The translations under genes were made by a program, and so were the position numbers. Shown here piece by piece: positions 33,254 through 42,452 of a DNA stretch of 64,000 bases; the first letter of the stretch is position 1; the number at the start of each line of letters is the position of its first letter. The notes under the pieces are model-generated. The model was not told the DNA's origin. It saw only the letters and a program-made list of their open reading frames with translations, and made no database searches. This stretch comes from JACDAN01 sp963802375 (GTDB lineage: Bacteria; Actinomycetota; Thermoleophilia; Gaiellales; Gaiellaceae): the NCBI GenBank assembly GCA_963802375.1, contig CAWDIJ010000010.1, positions 124,001-188,000 on the forward strand. The letters are read 5' to 3'.

Positions 33254-33853
33254 TCAGATGATGCCGACGCCGTCCGCGGCCAACTCCGCCTCGGCAGCGG
33301 CGCCGTCTCCTGGTGACACCTCGACGGGCGCCGTTGCATCGCGCACGACCGTGCACCCGTAGCCGAGCTCGACGGCGTCGAGCGCGGTCGCCTTGACGCA
33401 GTAGTCGAGCGCCAGCCCGACGACCACGAGCTTCTCGATGGCGTTGTCGCGCAGCAGCTCGTGCAGACCCGTCGACGACTCGGTGCCGTCGTGGGCGCGC
33501 ATCGTGAACCCCGAGTAGCCGTCCTCACCGCCGACACCCTTGAGGATGAAGCCGCCCTTGACCGTCAGCGCAGGGTGCAGATCGGCGCCCCACGTGCCGC
33601 GAACGCAGTGCACCGGCCAGGGTCCCCCGTCCGTGACGAAGTGGGGGGTGCGCGGCGGGTGCCAGTCCTGGGTGTACACGACCGCCGCGCCAGCTTCGGC
33701 GGCAGCCTCGATCTCGGTGTTGACGGCGGTGATGACCTCCCCGGCGCCCGGCACGGTGAGCGACCCATTGGGGTCGGCGAAGTCGTTCTGCACGTCGACG
33801 ACGAGCAATGCGGTGCGACCGTCATAACGAGGCTCGACGCGCCCGTCGACCAT
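33254..33853 (-). CDS. pncA: Nicotinamidase PncA (isochorismatase fold)
   Basis: PncA deamidates nicotinamide to nicotinate, the substrate of PncB next door. The protein is about 199 aa from ATG 33853 (MVDGRVEPRYDGRTALLVVD). Catalytic triad: Asp in VVDVQNDF, Lys in FILKGVGGEDGYSGF, Cys in VGLALDYCVKATA. Metal site: TQDWHPPRTPHF. The segment PWPVHCVRGTWGADLHPAL is the family signature. The frame could extend to an ATG at 33925 but this would run into the divergent pncB gene. The two starts are 31 bp apart, so they share a divergent promoter. Confidence 0.93.
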   Translation of the reverse strand: MVDGRVEPRYDGRTALLVVDVQNDFADPNGSLTVPGAGEVITAVNTEIEAAAEAGAAVVYTQDWHPPRTPHFVTDGGPWPVHCVRGTWGADLHPALTVKGGFILKGVGGEDGYSGFTMRAHDGTESSTGLHELLRDNAIEKLVVVGLALDYCVKATALDAVELGYGCTVVRDATAPVEVSPGDGAAAEAELAADGVGII

Positions 33854-33884
33854 GCCTTCACGGTACCGCCGTACTGTGTCGTCG

Positions 33885-35420
33885 ATGTCGGTCGGCCACC
33901 CGCTGCGCCACGGCATCCTCGCCACGGACGCGTATCAGCTCACGATGTCTCAGCTCTACCTGCGGCTCGGGTGGCAGGACCGCACGGTGCGCTTCGAGCA
34001 CTTCTTCCGCTCCTACCCCGACTACGGCGATCACCAGGCCGGGTACTGCATCGCATCCGGGCTGGCCCCGTTCGCCGAGTGGGTCAGGACGACGAGGGCG
34101 ACGCCGGCCGACGTCGAGGCGCTGCGCAGCCACCGCTCTCGCGAGGGTGGCCGGCTGTTCGGCGACGACTTCCTCGAGTGGTTCGCCGACGTCGATTTCG
34201 GTGGCTTGAGCATCGATGCCGTCCCCGAGGGTCGTGTCGTGCATCCAAACACGCCGATCACTGTCGTCGAGGGTCCGCTGGCGCCGGCCCAGCTGCTGGA
34301 GACGCCGTTGCTCAACCAGCTCAACTTCTCGACGCTGATCGCGACCAAGGCGGCACGGATGGTCGAAGCCGCGCAGGGCCGGCCGGTGCTCGAGTTCGGC
34401 ATGCGCCGCGCCGCGGGGGAGGGTGCAGATGCGGCGTCGCGGGCGTCGATCGTCGGCGGAGCTGTGTCGACGTCGAACGCGGCGGTCGGATTTGCCCTCG
34501 GCATCGCGCCGGCCGGAACGCACGCCCACTCGATGGTCCAGCTGTTCATCGCCCTCGGCGAAGGAGAGCGCGCCGCCTTCGAGGCGTACGCCGACATGTA
34601 CCCCGACGACACCCTCCTGCTCGTCGACACGGTCGACACACTCGGCAGCGGAGTGCCCAACGCGATCGCCGTGTTCGAGCGGCTGCGACGTGAGGGGCAT
34701 CGGCCGGTTGGCATCCGTCTCGACTCAGGTGATCTGGCGTACCTCGCCGTTCACGCCGCCCGCGAGCTGGACGGTGCCGGCTTCCCTGACGTCAGCATCG
34801 TGCTCTCCAGCCAGCTCGACGAGCTGACGATCTGGCAGATCATGTCGCAGATCGCCACCGAGGCACGCCGCCTCGGCAGCGATCCCGACGCCGTGATCGG
34901 CCGTCTCGTTCTGGGCGTCGGCTCTCGGCTGGCGACGAGTGACGGGGACCCGAGCCTGGATGGCGTCTTCAAGCTCGTTGCCGTCGTCGGCGACGACGCC
35001 ACGTGGCAGCCCGCGATCAAGCGTTCCGACTCGCCGGTCAAGGTCCTCAACCCGGGACGCAAGCAACTGTGGCGCGTGTACGACGAACGCGGGCGCGCCA
35101 CGGCGGACGTGCTGTCGACGGACACCGAAGTGATCACGGCCGGCGAGCAGCTGCATCTGCACCATCACTCCCGCCCGGACCTCGCCCGCACCGCGATGGT
35201 CGGCCGCGTCGACCAGTTGCTCGTCCCCGTCGTCGAGCGGGGAACGATCGTCGCCGACGATCTGCAGGACCTCGTCGCCGCGGGCGACCGGCGCGTCGCC
35301 GACATCGAGGCACTCGATCCCGGCGTGCGCCGGCTGGTCAACCCGCACCTGTACCACGTGTCGATCACCGACGAGCTGTTCGACCTGCGACTGCGCCTCC
35401 TCGCCGCACTCGAGAATTGA
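33885..35420 (+). CDS. pncB: Nicotinate phosphoribosyltransferase PncB
   Basis: PncB converts nicotinate and PRPP to nicotinate mononucleotide in the Preiss-Handler route to NAD. The protein is 511 aa, intact, starting MSVGHPLRHGILATDAYQLT. Family landmarks: LATDAYQLTMSQLYLRLGWQ, FEHFFRSYPDYGDHQAGYCI, NQLNFSTLIATKAARMVEAA, LEFGMRRAAGEGADAASRAS, GTHAHSMVQLFIALGEGERA (with the catalytic His region), LLLVDTVDTLGSGVPNAI and GIRLDSGDLAYLA. The C-terminus ends LRLRLLAALEN. Paired with divergent pncA. Confidence 0.95.
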   Translation: MSVGHPLRHGILATDAYQLTMSQLYLRLGWQDRTVRFEHFFRSYPDYGDHQAGYCIASGLAPFAEWVRTTRATPADVEALRSHRSREGGRLFGDDFLEWFADVDFGGLSIDAVPEGRVVHPNTPITVVEGPLAPAQLLETPLLNQLNFSTLIATKAARMVEAAQGRPVLEFGMRRAAGEGADAASRASIVGGAVSTSNAAVGFALGIAPAGTHAHSMVQLFIALGEGERAAFEAYADMYPDDTLLLVDTVDTLGSGVPNAIAVFERLRREGHRPVGIRLDSGDLAYLAVHAARELDGAGFPDVSIVLSSQLDELTIWQIMSQIATEARRLGSDPDAVIGRLVLGVGSRLATSDGDPSLDGVFKLVAVVGDDATWQPAIKRSDSPVKVLNPGRKQLWRVYDERGRATADVLSTDTEVITAGEQLHLHHHSRPDLARTAMVGRVDQLLVPVVERGTIVADDLQDLVAAGDRRVADIEALDPGVRRLVNPHLYHVSITDELFDLRLRLLAALEN

Positions 35421-35447
35421 GGTGGCCGAGCGGTCAGGCTGCGCGAG

Positions 35448-36398
35448 TCAGGCAGGTGCGCACTCGAAGCGGTCCTCGCCGGCAGCCATGCGGATGCCTC
35501 CGAGGACGTGACGCAGGAACCGGCTGTCGCCCCACGCTGCCGCCGGGTGCCCCATGCCCGTGTACACCGAGCGGCCGCCCTCGTACGCCTGGCACCAGGC
35601 GATCGGGTGATCCGCCGCGCCAGGACCCATGTCGCCCTGGAACGTGTCGTAGCTGTTCTCGTCGAGCGAGGCCAGCACGTGCACGTTCTGGCGCGGGTTC
35701 TCCCGGAACCCGTACCACTCGTCGACACGCACTTCGGTATGGCCCCACCCGCGCATGGCGGGCGAGCGGACATCCTCGATGTTGACGAGGGCGGGCTCCC
35801 ACGAGCGGTAACGGACCGTGGCCCCGAACGACTCTGCGTCGGCCGGCGCCGCCGCGAGCGGGCCCTCGTAGACCGTTCCCGCGACCGGAGCATCGGCCCA
35901 GACGTGGGTCCTCGTGTGTCCGAGGAAGGCGGCGCCGACCAGCCGGCGGTAGAACGGCCATCCGTCACGCACCGCCCCACCCATGTCGGACGCCGCGTGC
36001 ACGCCGAACCAGCCTCCGCCGTCCCGGATGTAGTCCTCCAGCGCGGCTCGCTGCGACGGCTCGGAGAGCACGTTGCCGGTCGTGTTGACGAACACCAGCG
36101 CCGAGTACTGAGCGAGGTTGTCCGACGTGAACGCGCCTGCATCGGTCGTGGCGTCGACGGCGAACCCGTTCCTCGCTCCGAGCTCTTCGATCGCTGCGAT
36201 CGCCGTCGGGATGGACGGGTGGAAGAACCCGGCCGTCTTCGTGAACAGCAGGATCTTGAAGCGCTCCGGCCGCGGTGAGTCGGCTGATGCGCCCGACGGC
36301 GCGATCAAGCCGATGATCGAGATCAGCAGGAGCATGGCAGCGGCGACCAGCTGGCGGTCGATCCTGCGCGCTGCAGTGCGGGTACGGTTCGCGCTCAT
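35448..36398 (-). CDS. Secreted ThuA-domain protein (GATase1-like fold)
   Basis: The protein is about 316 aa, intact. ATG 36398 (MSANRTRTAARRIDRQLVAA) has a textbook GGAGGAAAG ribosome site. A Sec signal spans AAAMLLLISIIGLIAPSGAS. The ThuA domain follows: FKILLFTKTAGFFHPSIPTA, YSALVFVNTTGNVLS, YIRDGGGWFGVHAASDMGGA, HTEVRVDEWYGFRENPRQNV and HPIAWCQAYEGGRSVYTGMG. ThuA was named from trehalose utilisation, and related secreted domains sit in sugar-acting or lectin-like proteins; the activity is not settled. Given the trehalose locus 20 kb away a link is tempting but unsupported. Confidence 0.82.
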   Translation of the reverse strand: MSANRTRTAARRIDRQLVAAAMLLLISIIGLIAPSGASADSPRPERFKILLFTKTAGFFHPSIPTAIAAIEELGARNGFAVDATTDAGAFTSDNLAQYSALVFVNTTGNVLSEPSQRAALEDYIRDGGGWFGVHAASDMGGAVRDGWPFYRRLVGAAFLGHTRTHVWADAPVAGTVYEGPLAAAPADAESFGATVRYRSWEPALVNIEDVRSPAMRGWGHTEVRVDEWYGFRENPRQNVHVLASLDENSYDTFQGDMGPGAADHPIAWCQAYEGGRSVYTGMGHPAAAWGDSRFLRHVLGGIRMAAGEDRFECAPA

Positions 36399-36429
36399 CT
36401 TTCCTCCGTCGAACGGCCCGCGGTCGCGA

Positions 36430-36458
36430 AGATAACTGTAGGTGTCGTGAAGAAACAA
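36430..36458 (-). promoter_or_regulatory. Candidate sigma70-type promoter of the ThuA-like gene
   Basis: On the minus strand TTGTTT (36458-36453) and TTATCT (36435-36430) are separated by exactly 17 bases, in an AT-richer pocket. Transcription would begin near 36423, leaving a leader of about 25 nt that includes the GGAGGAAAG site. Confidence 0.45.
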
Positions 36459-36528
36459 GACGGCGGTACGGAACAGGTCGAGGCCGGCTCGTTTTCCCTT
36501 TGACGACGTTCGCTGCACCCATGGGGGC

Positions 36529-37627
36529 ATGGGAATTGGCAAGGTTCTGGTGGTATCGATCGGCACGACCGCGGCTGCGCTCACCGCGGCGGCGCCGGTG
36601 TGCGCGGCGCGCATCGTCGACGAGTGGCGGCCCGGCCTGGCGGAGTCCACGCTCGGCGGTGACCTCACAGTCGACGGCTACGGGGTCTCCGGGCTCGGTA
36701 TGTACACGGTGCGGCTCGACGACGGTAGGACTGCGCTGGCCGTGTGCGTGCAGGCCGATGTCGGTCACTCGGCGTCGGCGGAGTATGTGGCCGGACCGGC
36801 CGCGACGATCACTCCCGGAGCTCGACTACCTGCTGTGGCGCTACGCCTCGGCGGCACATCCGGCGACGAACGAGCAGGCTGCGGCGATCAACGTCCTCTC
36901 GTGGTGGTACGCCGGAGCGCAGCGTCGAGGCGGGGGCTCGGTATGGCGCGACCCGACCGGGACCACCGTCGAGGTCGACGTCGTCGGCCTCGGCCGACTC
37001 GCTGCCGTCGAGGCCGCCGTCGTCGCGCTGCGTGATGAAGCGACCAGGCGGCGCGGCCCGTGGACCCTGACCGACCTGGCATTCGTCGACGGTGTGGCGC
37101 GTGTGCGACTCAGCGGGCCGGGTGGAGCCGTCTCCGGGGTCACCGTGGCGTTGACGTCGGGCGGCCAAACGCTCGATGTGGTCACCGACAGCGATGGGTG
37201 GGCGTCGACAGCAATGACCGCCGTCGACGTCCTGACGGCACGAGCGCAAGGTCCAGGCCCGACGATCCCGCTCACCGCTCCCGGGTCACAGCGGCTCGTC
37301 ATCGCCGGTCCACCGATCGCCATCGAAACATCAGTCGTCGTGACCACCACCACCACCACGACGACGTCGTCCACCACGAACCGTGCGCCGACCACGACCA
37401 CGACGACGACGCCACGACGACCACGGCGCCGACCACAACGCCGACCACGACAGCGGCGCCGACCACGACAGCGGCGCCGACCACGACTGTGCCCGCCACG
37501 CTCCCGCGCACCGGCGACGGCAGCCGGACGCTGGCCCGCCTGGGCGCCGTGGCCTTCGCCGCCGGCGGGCTGCTCGTCCTGCTCGCCGCGCCGCGCTTCA
37601 GTCCGGCCGCTGATGCGCGGCGAGTAG
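36529..37627 (+). CDS. LPXTG-anchored surface protein with thioester-domain-like N-terminus and Thr-rich stalk (frameshifts near 36815 and 37405)
   Basis: The protein is about 365-385 aa. The Sec signal is MGIGKVLVVSIGTTAAALTA. The N-terminal domain has GMYTVRLDDGRTALAVCVQA followed, in the next frame, by LDYLLWRYASAAHPATNEQA and AINVLSWWYAG, which resembles surface thioester domains with a reactive Cys and a downstream Gln; this is a guess. An Ig-like module follows (PGGAVSGVTVALTSGGQTLD). The stalk is poly-Thr/Pro with imperfect repeats TTTAAPTTTAAPTTTVPA. The sorting signal is LPRTG at about 37507, a hydrophobic helix (LARLGAVAFAAGGLLVLLAA) and a basic tail. The final stop is uncertain: TAG 37627 or, in the LPRTG frame, 37689. 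Confidence 0.75.
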
Positions 37628-38278
37628 GCGGTGCACGTCGGCGTCAGACGTGGCGGAGAAGTCGCGGTACCACTGGCCAACGGCGCTGAACAGGGGCGGA
37701 CGCAGCGGACAGACGAACTCATCCGTCAATGTCTCGAGCACCTGGCACGACTCCGGAGCGCCGACCGGCACCGCGCCGATCAGCCGTGACGGCTCGGCGG
37801 TGCGCACCGCCCGTACAGCGGCGCGCATCGTCGCCCCGGTCGCAAGGCCGTCGTCGACCACGATCACCACCCGTGCGCCGAGTGACAGCGGCGGGCGATC
37901 TGGACGGAACCGCGCCTCCTGCTCCGCCAGTTCCTCCTCGGCTGCCTCGATCGAGCGACGCACTGCCTTCTCCGTCAGACCGAGTTGGTAGATCAGGTCG
38001 TCGTTGAGCACCGTCAGGCCACCGGAGGCCACCGCACCGAGCGCCAGCTCTCGCTGGCCGGGCGTGCCGATCTTGCGGACGCAGAGGACATCGAGCTCAC
38101 CGTCGATCCGATCGGCGATCACGGCGGCGACGGGAACGCCGCCGCGGGGAAGCCCGAGGACGAGCGGCGGCGATGCCCCCGGGACGCCGCCCTCGGCGGC
38201 GAGCCGCTCGACGACGAGGTCGGCGAGGATTCGCCCCGCTTCGTCGCGATCCCGGTACCGGTGCGGCGACGAACGCAC
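37598..38278 (-). CDS. Phosphoribosyltransferase-domain protein
   Basis: The protein is about 226 aa from GTG 38278 (VRSSPHRYRDRDEAGRILAD); GTG 38308 is possible. The PRPP loop is RVVIVVDDGLATGATMRAAV (the DDG-x-ATG-x-T form), preceded by LVLGLPRGGVPVAAVIADRI and DVLCVRKIGTPGQRELALGA. This is the common standalone PRTase of actinobacteria and proteobacteria whose substrate is unknown; it is not a typical Hpt, Apt or Upp. It overlaps the LPXTG gene 3' end by 30 bp and is divergent from the class-I amidotransferase gene. Confidence 0.83.
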   Translation of the reverse strand: MRSSPHRYRDRDEAGRILADLVVERLAAEGGVPGASPPLVLGLPRGGVPVAAVIADRIDGELDVLCVRKIGTPGQRELALGAVASGGLTVLNDDLIYQLGLTEKAVRRSIEAAEEELAEQEARFRPDRPPLSLGARVVIVVDDGLATGATMRAAVRAVRTAEPSRLIGAVPVGAPESCQVLETLTDEFVCPLRPPLFSAVGQWYRDFSATSDADVHRLLAAHQRPD

Positions 38279-38338
38279 GGCACCATCGAAACACAGCCCG
38301 AGCCGCACCGATACCGGCGGCCAGTAGTTTGGTCCCAA

Positions 38339-39078
38339 ATGAGTGAGCGACGACCCCTGATCGGCCTGACCGGCCGGCGCCGACCTGGCCGTGACCTGCA
38401 GGGATTCCCCCGCAGCCTGGCCGACGTGCACCTCGACCTGTACGTCGCCGAGTACGCCCGGGCGGTCATCGACGGCCGGTGGGCTGCCCGGTGCACCTGC
38501 CCTCGCACGTCGATCCGGCTGACTACGTCGGGCGCCTCGACGGCCTGCTGCTGTCGGGCGGCGCGGACGTCGATCCAGCGCTGTACGGCGCTCGCGCCGA
38601 AGCGAACGACCAGACGCCGGATCCAGCAACGCGATCGCGTCGAGCTCGGGTTCGTCGACATGGCCGTGGCCGACGAGGTGCCGGTGCTCGGGATCTGCCG
38701 CGGCCTGCAGCTGCTCAACGTGTGGGGCGGCGGCACGCTGCACCAGCACGTGCCCGCACCACGCCCGCTACGACCTGCCGCCGACGACCGCATCGACGAG
38801 CTGACGCGTCGAGCCGGGCACCCGGCTGCACGAGCTGTACGGCGACCGCCACGTCGTCAACTCGCTGCACCACCAGACCGTCGACCGCGTGGCCGACGGG
38901 TGGGTCGTCGCCGCACGCAGCGCCGACGGCACGGTCGAAGCGCTCGAGTGGCCGGGCCACGACGTGATCGCCGTCCAGTGGCATCCGGAGCTGCTGCCGA
39001 CGCGGCCGACGCGACCCGGTGTTCGCGTGGCTCGTCGAGCGGGCCGGCAGCGGCGCAGCGGGTCGGGGGCTGATCTGA
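38339..39078 (+). CDS. Gamma-glutamyl-gamma-aminobutyrate hydrolase-like class I glutamine amidotransferase (many frameshifts)
   Basis: The protein is about 245 aa read across several frames: MSERRPLIGLTGRRRPGRDL, VDLYVAEYARAVIDG, LPVHLPSHVDPADYVGRLDG, LLLSGGADVDPALYGARAEA, then LGFVDMAVADEVPVLGICRG (nucleophile Cys in GICRG), LQLLNVWGGGTLHQHV, RHVVNSLHHQTVDRVADGWV and VIAVQWHPELL (catalytic His and Glu). This is peptidase C26, the PuuD type that hydrolyses gamma-glutamyl amides. It may act with the glutamine-synthetase-like gene at 52962, but they are 14 kb apart. Its TGA overlaps the ATG of the MarR gene at 39078. Confidence 0.78.
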
Positions 39079-39624
39079 TGCGCCGGGCGCTGTCGTCGAG
39101 CGACGGCGCCGAGCTGATGCAGGCCGAGCGCGACGTGCAGGCCCGCCTCGCGCAGGTCGGCGTCGACGCTCGACCGTCGACTTCGCGCTCGATGGCCGTG
39201 GTGGCCAACGTGTTCCGCGTCGCCAGCGCGGCCACGCAGCCACCTCGAGCGCACCGTGCTGGCCCGATGTCGGGCTGTCGTTCACGCGCCTTCACGGTGC
39301 TGTGGGTGCTGTGGGTCTGGGGTGAGATGGAGGCCCAGCAGCTCGCCGTCGAGGCTGGCGTGACCAAGGGGACGCTGACCGGCGTGGTCGCGCACGCTCG
39401 AGCGCCGCGGCCTCGTCGCCCGGCGGCGCCACGACTCCGATCGGCGGCGCGTCTCGTGCGTGTGCTGCACGCCGGCGGGCGAGGTGCTGATGGCGCGGCC
39501 TGTTCGCCCGCTTCAACGAGGGCGAGCGCGCATCGTCGCCGGGCTCGGACGCTGACCGGTCCGGCGAGCTCGCGGACCTGCTGCGGTCACGGTGCTGCGC
39601 TCGATGGAGGAGGTCGATGCCTGA
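39078..39624 (+). CDS. MarR-family regulator of the homoprotocatechuate genes (HpaR-like; several frameshifts)
   Basis: The protein is about 180 aa. Pieces in order: MRRALSSSDGAELMQAERDV, AVVANVFRVASAAT, LSFTRFTVLWVLWVWGEMEA (HTH entry helix), QQLAVEAGVTKGTLTGVV (recognition helix), RTLERRGLVARRRHDSDRRR (beta wing), VLTPAGEVLMARLFARFNEG and a final RSMEEVDA. This is the MarR fold. It is directly upstream of, and overlaps, hpaD; in enterobacteria the equivalent HpaR represses the hpa meta-cleavage genes. The HpaR name is inferred from context. Confidence 0.72.
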
Positions 39625-40516
39625 TTCGATCCGGAGAGGTCGTCGGCGCCGCGCTCGTCGCCCACGTGCCGACGATCGTGCTGCCCGAGGACGTTCGCCG
39701 CGAGCTCAACGACGGCCAGGAGATCAGCCTCGTCCCCGGCCTGCACCGCATGAAGGCCGAGGCGCTCGACCGCGCTGCGTCCCGACACGATCGTCGTGTT
39801 CGACGCCCACTGGCCCACGACCGTCGAGTTCGTCGTGGCCGCCCACGCCCGGCGGTCGCGGGCGGTACACGTCCGAGGAGCTGCCCCGCGGGATGTCGCA
39901 GATGCCCTACGACTTCCCGGGCGACCCCGAGCTGGCCGAGCTCATCGGCGAGGAGGTCGACGGCGGCCGGTTCGTGGATGACGCCGATCGACGACCCGTG
40001 CCTGCCGATCCACTACCCGACGACGAACCTGCTGCCGTTCCTGCAGGGCGACGAGCGCTGGGTCAGCGTGAGCACGGCCCAGACCGCCGAGACCGACGAC
40101 TTCCTGCTCGTCGGCGAGGCCATCGGCCGGGCCGTCGAGCGCAGCGGGCGGCGGGTCGTGCTGCTGGCGAGCGGGGCGATGAGCCACACGTTCTGGAAGC
40201 TGAAGGAGCTCCGGGCGCACGAGGCGTCGGACCCGGTGCACATCCGCACGCCGGAGGCGCGCGAGGCCGACCTCGAGCGGCTGGCCTGGCTGGAGGCCGG
40301 CGACCACGCCCGGGTCATCGACACGATGCCCGAGTTCCTCCGCCACAAGCCCGAGGCGATGTTCGGGCACTACCTGATGATGGTCGGCGGCGATCGGCGG
40401 GCGGGACTGCGTCGCCCCCGGGCGTCCGCTACAGCGACTACGAGAACGCCATCGGCACCGGCCAGGTGCACGTCTGGTTCGACCGCCCGGCCGCCGGCTG
40501 GACCAGCGCGCGCTGA
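39617..40516 (+). CDS. hpaD: 3,4-dihydroxyphenylacetate 2,3-dioxygenase-type extradiol dioxygenase (HpaD, LigB family; frameshifts)
   Basis: Class III extradiol dioxygenase opening the homoprotocatechuate ring to 5-carboxymethyl-2-hydroxymuconate semialdehyde. Pieces: ALVAHVPTIVLPEDVRRELN, PGLHRMKAEALDR, DTIVVFDAHWPTTVEFVVAA (His ligand), RYTSEELPRGMSQMPYDFPG, DPELAELIGEEVDGGRFVDD, PIHYPTTNLLPFLQGDERW, VLLASGAMSHTFWKLKELRA, FLRHKPEAMFGHYLMMVGG, GVRYSDYENAIGTGQVHVWF. The FDAHW...RYTSEELP...MPYDFPGDPEL series parallels E. coli HpaD. About 300 aa. hpaE and hpaG lie downstream on the opposite strand. The stop directly abuts a long palindrome. Confidence 0.82.
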   Translation: MPDSIRRGRRRRARRPRADDRAARGRSPRAQRRPGDQPRPRPAPHEGRGARPRCVPTRSSCSTPTGPRPSSSSWPPTPGGRGRYTSEELPRGMSQMPYDFPGDPELAELIGEEVDGGRFVDDADRRPVPADPLPDDEPAAVPAGRRALGQREHGPDRRDRRLPARRRGHRPGRRAQRAAGRAAGERGDEPHVLEAEGAPGARGVGPGAHPHAGGARGRPRAAGLAGGRRPRPGHRHDARVPPPQARGDVRALPDDGRRRSAGGTASPPGVRYSDYENAIGTGQVHVWFDRPAAGWTSAR

Positions 40517-40601
40517 CATCCGAGTGTTTGCGTCCGTCCGAGTGCCGGAGCCCGGAAAATCGAGGTCCAGCACTCGGATGGCGGTCGAACAGCTCGGATG
40601 G
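40517..40601. repeat. Nested palindrome, family B copy 1 (hpaD/drrB boundary)
   Basis: The first base follows the hpaD stop. Left arms are CATCCGAGTGTTT (40517) and GTCCGAGTGC; right arms are GCACTCGGATGG (40570-40581) and a decayed outer arm GAACAGCTCGGATGG ending at 40601. The minus-strand permease stop is 2 bp further on. A better-preserved copy in inverted orientation is at 42990-43069. Confidence 0.72.
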
Positions 40602-40603
40602 AA

Positions 40604-41447
40604 TCAGGCCGGCGGTAGCGGGAGACGCGAGCGGGGCGAAGACCACCACCAGGCCGGCCGACCAGAGCAGGGCCGTGACGGTGAGCGTACCGGCCGACGT
40701 GGCCGAGCGTGGCCACCGGGTCGTCGACGACCCACGCCCGCACGGCGTCGACCATCGCCGTGATCGGCTGGTTGCGCGGCGAACGGCTGCATCCAGCCGG
40801 GCATCGAGTCGACCGGCACGTAGGCGCTGGAGACGAACGTCAGCGGGAACACCAGCAGCGACATCCCCTGCGCGGCCTGCGCCGAGCCCGGCGACCAGTC
40901 CGATCAGGATGAACAGCCAGGTGAACGCGAAGCCGAACACGACGCACAGCCCGAGGGCGATCAACGACGTCGGCCACGGATCCCGGCCGGGCGGAAGCCG
41001 ACCGCGAAGCCGATCGCAGTGGTGACGACGGCGCCCCACGCGACGAGCGCCGTCTCGGCCAGCGCCCGGCCGGCGGCGACCGATGCCCGTGGGATCGGCA
41101 GCGACCGCAGCCGGTCGACGACGCCGTGCTGGAGGTCCTCGGCGACGCCCGCGGCAGCCCCCATGCCGGCGAACAGCACGCCGGTCGACGACGTAGCCGG
41201 GTACGAGGAAGTCGACGTAGCTGATGCCGTCGGTGTCGCCGATCGCCCCGCCGAAGACGTAGCGGAAGATGAGCAGGAACATGGCGCCCTGCACCGTGGC
41301 GACGACGAGCAGTTGCGGCGTGCGCATGAAGTGCACGAGCGTGCGCCGGGCGACGACGAGGGTGCTGGCGACGAAGCCCGGCGGCTCCGCGCAGACGGGT
41401 GCGGGCGGCGGTCGGCACGGCGGTCGGTGAAGCGTGGTCACGGTCAT
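40604..41447 (-). CDS. ABC-2 type exporter permease, DrrB-like (frameshifts)
   Basis: This is an integral membrane permease of about 280 aa with six predicted helices. Pieces: MTVTTLHRPPCRPPPAPVCA, LVVARRTLVHFMRTPQLLVV, VQGAMFLLIFRYVFGGAIGD, YVDFLVPGYVV, MGAAAGVAEDLQHGVVDRLR, SLPIPRASVAAGRALAETAL, SLIALGLCVVFGFAFTWLFI, GMSLLVFPLTFVSSAYVPVD, MPGWMQPFA, TAMVDAVRAWVV and VVVFAPLA. This matches daunorubicin-resistance DrrB and related exporters (YVPVDSMPGWMQPFA is a hallmark). The start overlaps the stop of the ATPase gene (ATGA). It probably exports a hydrophobic or aromatic compound. The 3' end is inferred: two one-base corrections give a TGA at 40604. Confidence 0.8.
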
Positions 41448-42419
41448 GATGCCTTCTGTTCAGCGTTGGTGGTGGCCTGCCCGGTGAGGGCGAGGAACAC
41501 CTCGTCGAGCGTCGGTCGCGCGCAGGGCGAGGTCGTCGACGACGAGCCGCTGGTCGTCGAGGCGCGCGCACGACCTCGGCGAGCCCGGCCGGTGCCGTCG
41601 TCGACGCGGACCGAGACGACGCCCGGTGTCGGCGTCGATGCGGCGCGGGCTCCGCACCCGCCGAGCCGAGGACGCAGGCGACGGCGTCGGCGTCACCGCG
41701 GTCTCGGGGCCGGGCCTCGATGACGTCACGACCGGCCTGCGCCTTCAGCTCGGCCGGCGTGCCCTCGGCGATCGAGCGGCCGTGGTCGATGATCACGATG
41801 CGGTCGGCGAGGTGGTCGGCCTCGTCGAGGTACTGCGTGGTCAGCACACGTCGGTGCCTCGCTCCACGAGGTCGCGGACGGCCTCCCACAGGCCGATCCG
41901 GCTCGCCGGGTCGAGTCCGGTCGTCGGCTCGTCGAGCAGCAGCAGGCGCGGGCTCGCCGACGAGCGTGGCGCCGAGATCGAGCCGGCGCCGCATGCCGCC
42001 GGACCAGCCGCGCACGAGGCGGTCGCCGGCGTCGGCGAGTCCGAGCCGCTCCAGCACGTCGGCCGCGCGGCGTCGGGCATCGCGGCGCGACCAGCCGAAC
42101 AGGCGGGCGACCATCTCCAGGTTCTCGCGGCCGGTCATCGCCTCCTCGACGGCGGCGGACTGCCCGGCCAGGCCGATCACGCGGCGCACACCGGTCGGGG
42201 TGGCGGAGGGCGTCGATCCCGGCGACGTCGAGCGCTGCCGGCGTCGGGCGTGGTCAGCGTGGCCAGCATCCGCACGAACGTCGACTTGCCGGCGCCGTTG
42301 GGCCCGAGCACGGCCAGCACGCCGCCCGACGGAGCCGACAGGCGTCAGCCCGTCGAGCGCCTTGACCTTGCCGAAGCGCTTCGTCGAGGCCGTCGGCCTC
42401 CACCATCTGTCTGCGTCAT
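41444..42419 (-). CDS. ABC exporter ATPase, DrrA-like (frameshifts)
   Basis: The protein is about 320 aa. Walker A is VLGPNGAGKSTFVRML, read in an internal frame near 42290. Then VIGLAGQSAAVEEAMTGREN, LEMVARLFGWSRRDARRRAA, the signature region VRGWSGGMRRRLDLGATLVG, Walker B LLLLDEPTTGLDPASRIGLW, VLTTQYLDEADHLADRIVII (switch region) and a C-terminal piece ending AEQKAS. The TTQYLDEADHLAD and GWSGGMRRRLDL segments are typical of the DrrA branch. ATG 42419 has a perfect AAGGAGGTG ribosome site; ATG 42406 is an alternative. It forms an operon with the permease and is divergent from the MarR gene. Confidence 0.83.
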
Positions 42420-42452
42420 CTGCACCTCCTTGTACACTTGATACTCTCAGCG

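Noticed and set aside
37320..37500. ACCACGACG-type microsatellite as a separate repeat feature
   Set aside because: It encodes the Thr/Pro stalk of the LPXTG protein in frame, so it is coding low complexity.
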